Of a DNA stretch of 18,125 bases, positions 13,393 through 18,125 are shown piece after piece; the stretch's first letter is position 1; each line of letters starts with the position of its first letter. Made by a program: the position numbers and the translations under genes. The notes under the pieces are model-generated. The model was not told the origin of the DNA. It did not search any database and saw only the letters and a program-made list of their open reading frames with translations. The DNA comes from CAIPAT01 sp037144075 (GTDB lineage Bacteria; Verrucomicrobiota; Lentisphaeria; Victivallales; Victivallaceae): contig JBAWXM010000072.1 of the NCBI GenBank assembly GCA_037144075.1, positions 1 to 18,125 on the forward strand, read 5' to 3'.

Positions 13393-15363
13393 ATGCAGGG
13401 AATATCTCCAGGCCCGGCGGCGGAGACAATACCGCCGTCGGTAACCCAGCGCTCCAAACCTCTCTACCGGTGCGGCACTTTGACCTATACCAGAGTCGGC
13501 CTGATTGCGTTGTTCGGCTGGCTGCTATGGGGAGATTTCTGTTTTACCTTGATGGAGGCGATTGTTCCCAGCGTTCTGCCGTTCAAACTTAAAAATCTCG
13601 GATGCTCCAATCTGGTGATGGGTGTGATTCTCTCCACCATTCCAGGCGTTCTGAATATGACCGTATGTCCTTATGTCAGCTTTAAAAGTGACCGTTTCCG
13701 CAGCAAGTGGGGTCGGCGTATTCCGTTTATTCTCTGCACGCTGCCATTCCTGAGTATTTCGCTGGCATTGCTGGGCTGGAGCGATGATCTGACCGTGTTT
13801 CTGCAAAAACATTCGGAATTTTTGCAGAATTCCGCGCCATTTACCATTACTATCATCCTGATTGCCGTGTTTATGATCATGTTTGAGTTCTTCAACATGT
13901 TTGTCAGTTCGGTATTCTGGTATTTATTTAACGACGTTGTTCCGGCGCAGTTCCTCGGCCGGTTCGTTGGCATGTTCCGTATCGTCGGAGCTCTGTCCGG
14001 ATCACTTTACAGTTATTTCATATTCAAGTATGCCGAGTCACACATGAAGGAAATTATGCTGTGGACATCATTGCTCTATCTGGTGGGATTTGGCATTGTC
14101 TGCTTCATGATCAAGGAAGGAGAATATCCGCCGGTCGAAGAAATTAAGGAAGAAAAAAAGCCATCACGGTTCCGTGATCTTAAAATATTTTTTACCGAGT
14201 CATTCAATAATCGCTACTACTGGCTGGTCTATATCTTTACAGCGGTTCACGCCTGTGCCGGAGCGATTGCCATTTTCCGTTTTTTTTATTACCAGCAGAT
14301 GGGACTTTCTCTGGATCAAATCGGAAAACTTCGCGCCATCGTCAGTGTTGCCGCTCTGGTCGCCATGTATTTTTCCGCGATTTTTATCGACCGCTGGCAT
14401 CCGGTCCGCGTCAATGCCTATCTGGCTATATTCGGAGTGGCCGGCAATCTGATGGGATGGGTCTGGCTGTTTGTCTCCATACCTGGAAACTATTTTTTCT
14501 GGATGACGCTGGGTATCAGTATTGCCGCCGCGTTTCATATTGCCATGGTCGGCGGCGCGATGCTGCCGCTTTACATGCGGTCATTTCCAAAATCGCGCTA
14601 TGGGCAGATATGCGCGTCGCAGGCGCTGTTTCGTTCCTTATGCGTTCTGGTCTGCAGCCTTATTGCCGGCGGGTTCATGGACTTGATGAAATGGGTGCAT
14701 CATGGCTCTGATTACGCATATCGTTATTATTTTGCATGGCCGTTGCTTTTCAGCATCTTTCTAGCCATTGCCGGCGTCATTCTTTACCGCCAGTGGTACA
14801 AGCTCGGCGGCGATGCCAGTTACCATCCTCCCGCATCCTGGAACTCGGAAGGCATGGAAAAAATTGCCATTGTGCCGATTGTCGGTCCTCAATCCCGCTG
14901 GCTCAACTGGTCATTCCGCCTTTACGACGCAATTATGGTACTGTCGGTCATCGGCATAATTCCTTTCATGTACTGGATGAACGCAAAAGAGATGTCTGTC
15001 GCCTTTTTCTGGCACTGCGTGGCGATTCTTCCTGCCTCCGTGGCAATCTTGATGCTGTGGTTCTTCGTTAAAAAAGGTGTGCTGCTAGATATGGAAAGAA
15101 GCCGTAACGGTCACCCCCTGCGTAACGGCATCCCGCATCACGGCATCATGATCGTAATCGCATGTCAATATCTCCTTAATCTTCCGATATGGGGCTTTCA
15201 GATGTTTGTTACCATCAGTAATAGAATGGAGACCGGGACGATTGTCTTTACGATTGCCAATCTTGCCATCAACCTGGTTTTGATCGGCTGCATCTGGTAT
15301 ATCACCAGGGTTGAACGTGGACATCTGACCCGACTCGACACCATGCTGGCTGTGGCCGAATAA
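13393..15363 (+). CDS. Enlarged MFS transporter, probable sugar or glycoside importer
   Basis: A 656-aa inner-membrane protein. Twelve hydrophobic segments fit a GPH/MFS_2-like carrier, with the loop 2-3 motif SDRFRSKWGRR at residues 99-109 and a charged central loop (KEGEYPPVEEIKEEKK) between segments 6 and 7. After the canonical end, residues about 513-645 add four more hydrophobic segments, so the total is near 16 and the length is well above the usual 400-500 aa. The start ATG 13393 has GGAAAG about 8 nt upstream. It is last in the operon with the sialidase-like and FAD genes. It likely imports the substrate of those enzymes; which sugar is not visible. Confidence 0.82.
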   Translation: MQGISPGPAAETIPPSVTQRSKPLYRCGTLTYTRVGLIALFGWLLWGDFCFTLMEAIVPSVLPFKLKNLGCSNLVMGVILSTIPGVLNMTVCPYVSFKSDRFRSKWGRRIPFILCTLPFLSISLALLGWSDDLTVFLQKHSEFLQNSAPFTITIILIAVFMIMFEFFNMFVSSVFWYLFNDVVPAQFLGRFVGMFRIVGALSGSLYSYFIFKYAESHMKEIMLWTSLLYLVGFGIVCFMIKEGEYPPVEEIKEEKKPSRFRDLKIFFTESFNNRYYWLVYIFTAVHACAGAIAIFRFFYYQQMGLSLDQIGKLRAIVSVAALVAMYFSAIFIDRWHPVRVNAYLAIFGVAGNLMGWVWLFVSIPGNYFFWMTLGISIAAAFHIAMVGGAMLPLYMRSFPKSRYGQICASQALFRSLCVLVCSLIAGGFMDLMKWVHHGSDYAYRYYFAWPLLFSIFLAIAGVILYRQWYKLGGDASYHPPASWNSEGMEKIAIVPIVGPQSRWLNWSFRLYDAIMVLSVIGIIPFMYWMNAKEMSVAFFWHCVAILPASVAILMLWFFVKKGVLLDMERSRNGHPLRNGIPHHGIMIVIACQYLLNLPIWGFQMFVTISNRMETGTIVFTIANLAINLVLIGCIWYITRVERGHLTRLDTMLAVAE

Positions 15364-15392
15364 GCTTCTCATCCCTGCCTGAGAAATAAAAA

Positions 15393-15430
15393 ATCGGATC
15401 GTTCCCGGCCAAACCGGAGAACGATCCGAT
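15393..15430. terminator. Shared terminator between convergent genes
   Basis: ATCGGATCGTTC at 15393-15404 pairs perfectly with GAACGATCCGAT at 15419-15430, and an inner CCGG/CCGG adds 4 bp around a 5-nt loop with one bulged A. On the minus strand a run of six T follows the stem at once; on the plus strand AATTTT follows. It should end both the MFS transcript (stop at 15363) and the minus-strand FAD gene (stop at 15450), most efficiently the latter. Confidence 0.85.
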
Positions 15431-15449
15431 AATTTTATGGCGAAGATAT

Positions 15450-16832
15450 TTATTCCGGCAGCAGACTATTTTCTTCAACCAGAAGATGACGGAGTTTCCG
15501 GACGTCAATAGTCGAATAACTCCAGCCATTGCCGGAGGCAAGTACGGAAGCGAGTCCGGCGGCGTGTCCCATCCCCATGCATGGCCCCATGATTCGTGCC
15601 GGGCCAAGCACCTCGCGATCAACGCTGATGCATCTTCCGGTCACGATCAGATTTTTCAGTTCCTGCGGCAGCATGGCACGATATGGAATCCGGATAACAT
15701 CCTGTTTCATATTGGCGTCGGGATGCGAACCGCGCCCCAGCATCGGATCGACGCTGGGTTTTTCCGGATCCGGCAAATCCCAGTTATAGGTGGTTCCGGC
15801 GATGCAGTCGTCAAAGCGCCGTCCTTCAAGCGCGTCCTTAACCGTAACCGTATATTGTCCGACAATTCGACGGCTTTCGCGTATGCCGATGAAATCGGAG
15901 ATGTACCGGATTCGCGAAGCGGCAAAACCAGGAAAATGTTTTTTCAGCAGTTCGAACAACTTCATGTTCTCTCTTCGTCCTTCGATCATTCCACGGGTAA
16001 GATGCGCGCCGTCTGTTCCGTCAATACGTATCTGTCTTACTGTGTTAACTAGAAACACATCCGGTTCGGTAAGCTGCATGGACACGATTATATCAAAAAT
16101 AAAAGGCCATTCGCCGCGGGCTTTCAGCTGCTTGACGATCTCGACCAGTTTGGGGGAATTATGCAGATTCTGATACTCTACCAGTTCATCACGGTTGACA
16201 TGCTCCAGGATCATTTCCAGCGATGACGGCGTGGTAAGTCCGTCGGATGCCCGACCTTTAAGCGTCGCGCATCCTGCCTGAAATGCGATGTCGGCGTCTC
16301 CGGTGGCATCGATAAACAGCGGCGCATCCAGCACAAAAAATCCGGACTTGTCATGAGCCAGGATATGCTTGATCCGGTCTGCTTCCCTGATCGTGTCGAC
16401 GATACGTGTAAAGTAATGGATATCGACTCCTGCCTCCATGCACATATTCTCCAGCATAATTTTCATTTTTTCATTGTTCAACGGTATTCCGGCCGCCATT
16501 CGCGGATACCAGCCAAAATAATTCCGGCTTAAATCTACGTCGTCTGGTTCCAGGGCGCCGCCGTCGGCAATCAGCCTGTCCGTCAGTTCATCAAAAATGC
16601 CCCCGATTTTACGATCCATCTTTCCAGTTTCGGGATTATATTTTCGCCCGCCCAGCAGAAAATGCACGCCGCAGCCAGTCGCCACTCCTCCGAGGCAGCC
16701 GCGTTCTTCGATCAATGCCGTTTTTATTCCATGCCTTGCAGCGCTCACGGCGGCGGCAACTCCGGTTACCCCGCCGCCGCAAACGACCAGTACATATTCT
16801 TTCCGTTTTTTTATTTCCTTGCAGTATTGCAT
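15450..16832 (-). CDS. FAD-dependent oxidoreductase (PF12831-type), third and divergent member
   Basis: A 460-aa flavoprotein on the opposite strand. GGGVTG at residues 19-24, Glu42 (ALIEERGCLGG) and LFIDATGDADIAFQAG mark the FAD fold; the C-terminus IPYRAMLPQELKNLIVTGRCIS...CMGMGHAAG follows the family pattern. It differs clearly from the two plus-strand paralogues, lacking their RIQQTCMATGE segment, so a different substrate or step is likely. ATG 16832 is preferred, with AAAGG 9 nt upstream; an in-frame TTG at 16841 abuts that sequence and is unlikely. It is transcribed alone, from module C, divergently from the AraC regulator. Cytoplasmic, no signal peptide. Confidence 0.85.
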   Translation of the reverse strand: MQYCKEIKKRKEYVLVVCGGGVTGVAAAVSAARHGIKTALIEERGCLGGVATGCGVHFLLGGRKYNPETGKMDRKIGGIFDELTDRLIADGGALEPDDVDLSRNYFGWYPRMAAGIPLNNEKMKIMLENMCMEAGVDIHYFTRIVDTIREADRIKHILAHDKSGFFVLDAPLFIDATGDADIAFQAGCATLKGRASDGLTTPSSLEMILEHVNRDELVEYQNLHNSPKLVEIVKQLKARGEWPFIFDIIVSMQLTEPDVFLVNTVRQIRIDGTDGAHLTRGMIEGRRENMKLFELLKKHFPGFAASRIRYISDFIGIRESRRIVGQYTVTVKDALEGRRFDDCIAGTTYNWDLPDPEKPSVDPMLGRGSHPDANMKQDVIRIPYRAMLPQELKNLIVTGRCISVDREVLGPARIMGPCMGMGHAAGLASVLASGNGWSYSTIDVRKLRHLLVEENSLLPE

Positions 16833-16880
16833 CCTTTTCAACCTTTCAAATAGTTTCTAGTTCATATTCCTTATGTTATG

Positions 16881-16946
16881 ATTATAGTCTTCCATCCTTT
16901 CCGCCGCAATGATATTAATATTATATCAATGACACTATTATGACAA
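16881..16946 (-). promoter_or_regulatory. Conserved 66-bp promoter module, copy C
   Basis: Reading leftward: TTGTCATAATAGTGT (16946-16932), core TGATATaatattaATATCA (16928-16910, perfect 6-bp inverted arms), -35 TTGCGG (16909-16904), a 17-bp spacer and TATAAT (16886-16881). It aligns without gaps to copies A and B and lies about 49 bp before the third FAD gene. The adjacent AraC regulator is the natural candidate to bind it. Confidence 0.75.
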
Positions 16947-17004
16947 GCGTTTTAATGCGTTTGGCGGCGCAGGGGAAGTTTACGTTAAATTATAGTAAAA
17001 ACTC

Positions 17005-17033
17005 TTGCAAATTACTCGCTTTAAATTTATAAT
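17005..17033 (+). promoter_or_regulatory. Candidate promoter of the AraC regulator
   Basis: TTGCAA (17005-17010), a 17-bp spacer and TATAAT (17028-17033). The -35 and spacing match the three module promoters but the conserved AT-rich core upstream is absent, so basal expression may not need the same activator. Predicted transcript start near 17040. Confidence 0.5.
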
Positions 17034-17068
17034 AATAAGATGATATCACGAATGTCAAACATGATTAT

Positions 17069-17204
17069 ACGGCTGGGAAAAACACTATTATGACAAACGA
17101 GAAACTGCATGGTTTTTTTCTTGATAAGTTACAGACACGGCTGGGAAAAACACTATTATGACAAACGAGGAATTGCATGGTTTTTTTCTTGATAAGTTAC
17201 AGAC
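17069..17204 (+). repeat. 68-bp tandem duplication over the AraC gene start
   Basis: Two adjacent units, 17069-17136 and 17137-17204, differ at only two positions (66 of 68 identical). Each contains GGCTGGGAAAAACACTATT, an ATG, and the first codons of the AraC protein. Because 68 is not a multiple of three, the first copy's reading frame does not fuse to the gene but stops at the second ATG. Near-identity implies a recent event. Confidence 0.95.
17090..17161 (+). CDS. Upstream ORF made by duplication of the AraC start
   Basis: Twenty-three codons begin MTNEKLHGFFLDKLQT, nearly the AraC protein's own first 16 residues, then LGKTLL and TGA. The stop overlaps the AraC start codon as ATGA (17158-17161), the classic arrangement for translational coupling. 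It is either an accidental by-product of the duplication or a coupling device that now sets AraC levels. Translation is not proven. Confidence 0.45.
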   Translation: MTNEKLHGFFLDKLQTRLGKTLL

Positions 17205-18054
17205 TTTGATGCAGCAGTCTCGATTGCGGCTGACAATATGCCGTTCGCAACCGGCGCTGACTCGTAAAGGCGTAGCGCACATGCAGTACTGGCGTCTGGT
17301 CGCTATCATTTCCGGAGAGCGTAATCATTGCTATGCCGACGGCAATCGGATTGTCAATGTCACTTCTTCTGCCGGTGACATCCTGCTGGTCGAGCCGTAT
17401 GCCGGATTATGGTCGGAGGAGGATCAGACTTATGACATGCTTTCGATTGTCGGCAAGCCGGCGTTCATCCGTCTGGTCAGCAAGCAAAGAACCAGCGGGG
17501 ATATTCGCCCCAATGATCCGGATGAATTTCTGCACGCCGGCAGCGAAGAAACAAAAATCGCGATGCTGCTGATGGAAGCCCTGTTTTTATCGCAGTGCCG
17601 GAATACTCCATCGGATTTTCTGTCTTTCTTGCAGTTGATTGTTGATGAATGTGAAACCGCCATGCACTCCCGGACTGGAGAACAGATGCCAAATTCACAG
17701 TATCTGCTGGAAAACATCATTACGTTTGTCGACGATCATCTCCGGGAAGAACTCAGTTGCGGCAGAATAGCGGATGAATTCAAGATCAATGCCAATTACG
17801 TTGCCCAGTTGTTTGTCCGTTTTCGCCAGTGCGGATTTGCCGAATATGTCCGGGATATGCGCCTGGAACTGGCCGCCAGCCTGCTGCGGTCATCACGTAT
17901 GAATATCGGCGAGATCGCTGATTATTGCGGATTCAGCCAGGCAAATTATTTCATCCGGGTCTTTAAAAAGCACTATGCAATGACCCCCCATAACTATCGG
18001 CTATGGTTATTTTCACAGATTCAGAATAGCAAATCCAGTCTCTACGCAAAATAA
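17158..18054 (+). CDS. AraC-family transcriptional regulator
   Basis: A 298-aa protein. The N-terminal two thirds form a poorly conserved ligand-binding region with cupin-like features (ISGERNHCYADG, AGDILLVEPYAGLW). The C-terminal ~100 residues are a double helix-turn-helix: ELSCGRIADEFKINANYVAQLF as the first and MNIGEIADYCGFSQANYFIRVFKKHYAMTPHNYR as the diagnostic second (the latter given here only as its family pattern GF-x-x-x-NYFIRVFKK). It is divergent from the third FAD gene, whose promoter module C it probably activates, and two copies of the module's distal word lie over its own start, suggesting autoregulation. ATG 17158 is favoured by the ATGA coupling; homology of the first residues with the upstream ORF cannot decide between copies. 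Confidence 0.88.
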   Translation: MTNEELHGFFLDKLQTLMQQSRLRLTICRSQPALTRKGVAHMQYWRLVAIISGERNHCYADGNRIVNVTSSAGDILLVEPYAGLWSEEDQTYDMLSIVGKPAFIRLVSKQRTSGDIRPNDPDEFLHAGSEETKIAMLLMEALFLSQCRNTPSDFLSFLQLIVDECETAMHSRTGEQMPNSQYLLENIITFVDDHLREELSCGRIADEFKINANYVAQLFVRFRQCGFAEYVRDMRLELAASLLRSSRMNIGEIADYCGFSQANYFIRVFKKHYAMTPHNYRLWLFSQIQNSKSSLYAK

Positions 18055-18071
18055 CGTTATTAGGGCATCAG

Positions 18072-18119
18072 AGCCAATTTCAAAAGTCTTTGGCTTTTGC
18101 CTGTTAATAACTTTTTTTT
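18072..18119 (+). terminator. Possible terminator of the AraC gene
   Basis: AGCCAA (18072-18077) pairs with TTGGCT (18090-18095), and alternatively CAAAAG (18081-18086) pairs with CTTTTG (18094-18099). A run of eight T starts at 18112. The stems are short and the T-run is 12 or more nt away, so this is a weak call. Nothing else is seen from 18055 to the window end. Confidence 0.35.
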
Positions 18120-18125
18120 GCGTGT

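Larger units (their letters stand above)
16833..17157. other. Divergent regulatory region between FAD gene and AraC gene
   Basis: This 325-bp AT-rich gap contains promoter module C for the minus-strand gene, a candidate promoter for the AraC gene, three copies of ACACTATTATGACAA (16932, 17082, 17150, the last ending in the AraC gene) and the first unit of a 68-bp tandem duplication with a small upstream ORF. Each is described separately. Confidence 0.7.

Noticed and set aside
15486..16052. 188-codon ORF antisense to the third FAD gene
   Set aside because: It is a reading-frame shadow: no family features, while the minus strand has a complete FAD protein with all motifs.
17082..17164. CRISPR-like or riboswitch structure at the repeated AraC leader
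   Set aside because: Only two units, directly adjacent with no spacer, including coding sequence; no conserved riboswitch core is visible.

Overview
The window looks like part of a chromosome from a Lentisphaerota (Victivallales-like) bacterium, or a near relative in the PVC group. The main clue is a pseudopilin with the sequence FTLIELLVVIAIIAILA and an exact H-X9-DG motif, a family that is hugely expanded in those lineages. Coding DNA is moderately GC-rich and the spacers are AT-rich. I see no rRNA, tRNA, CRISPR array, transposase or phage gene. The lineage is inferred from protein style, not from a marker gene.

Layout. (1) 1-3541: a strong hairpin at the left edge, a composite non-coding repeat, a FadR-type GntR regulator, an N-acetylneuraminate lyase (NanA/NPL type) and a first FAD-dependent oxidoreductase. 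(2) 3684-10862: a promoter with a conserved upstream element, a 16-codon leader ORF, a LacI-family regulator overlapping a pseudopilin gene, then two tandem secreted paralogues of about 860 aa. Each has a CBM9-like N-terminus and a possible GH123/DUF4091-type catalytic region. (3) 10901-15363: a second copy of the promoter element, a four-Asp-box sialidase-like protein without a signal peptide, a second FAD oxidoreductase closely related to the first, and an enlarged MFS transporter. (4) 15393-18125: a terminator shared by convergent genes, a third FAD oxidoreductase on the minus strand, its promoter with the third copy of the element, and a divergent AraC-family regulator whose start region is tandemly duplicated.

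The genes fit together as an accessory glycan-foraging locus built around amino sugars and sialic acid. Secreted glycosidase-like proteins would release sugars, the MFS carrier would import a sugar or glycoside, and the sialidase-like protein and lyase would process it in the cytoplasm. The FAD enzymes would carry out an unidentified oxidation step. Three local regulators (GntR, LacI, AraC) sit among these genes.

The best new signal is regulatory. A gapless 66-bp promoter module occurs three times (3684-3749 +, 10901-10966 +, 16881-16946 -). Its roughly 40 bp upstream of and into a weak -35 (TTGCnn) are strongly conserved, the 17-bp spacer is not, and a perfect TATAAT closes it. This is the footprint expected of an activator site and it ties three transcription units into one regulon. 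The distal word of the same module (TTGTCATAATAGTGT) recurs inverted, twice, exactly over the AraC regulator's start codon.
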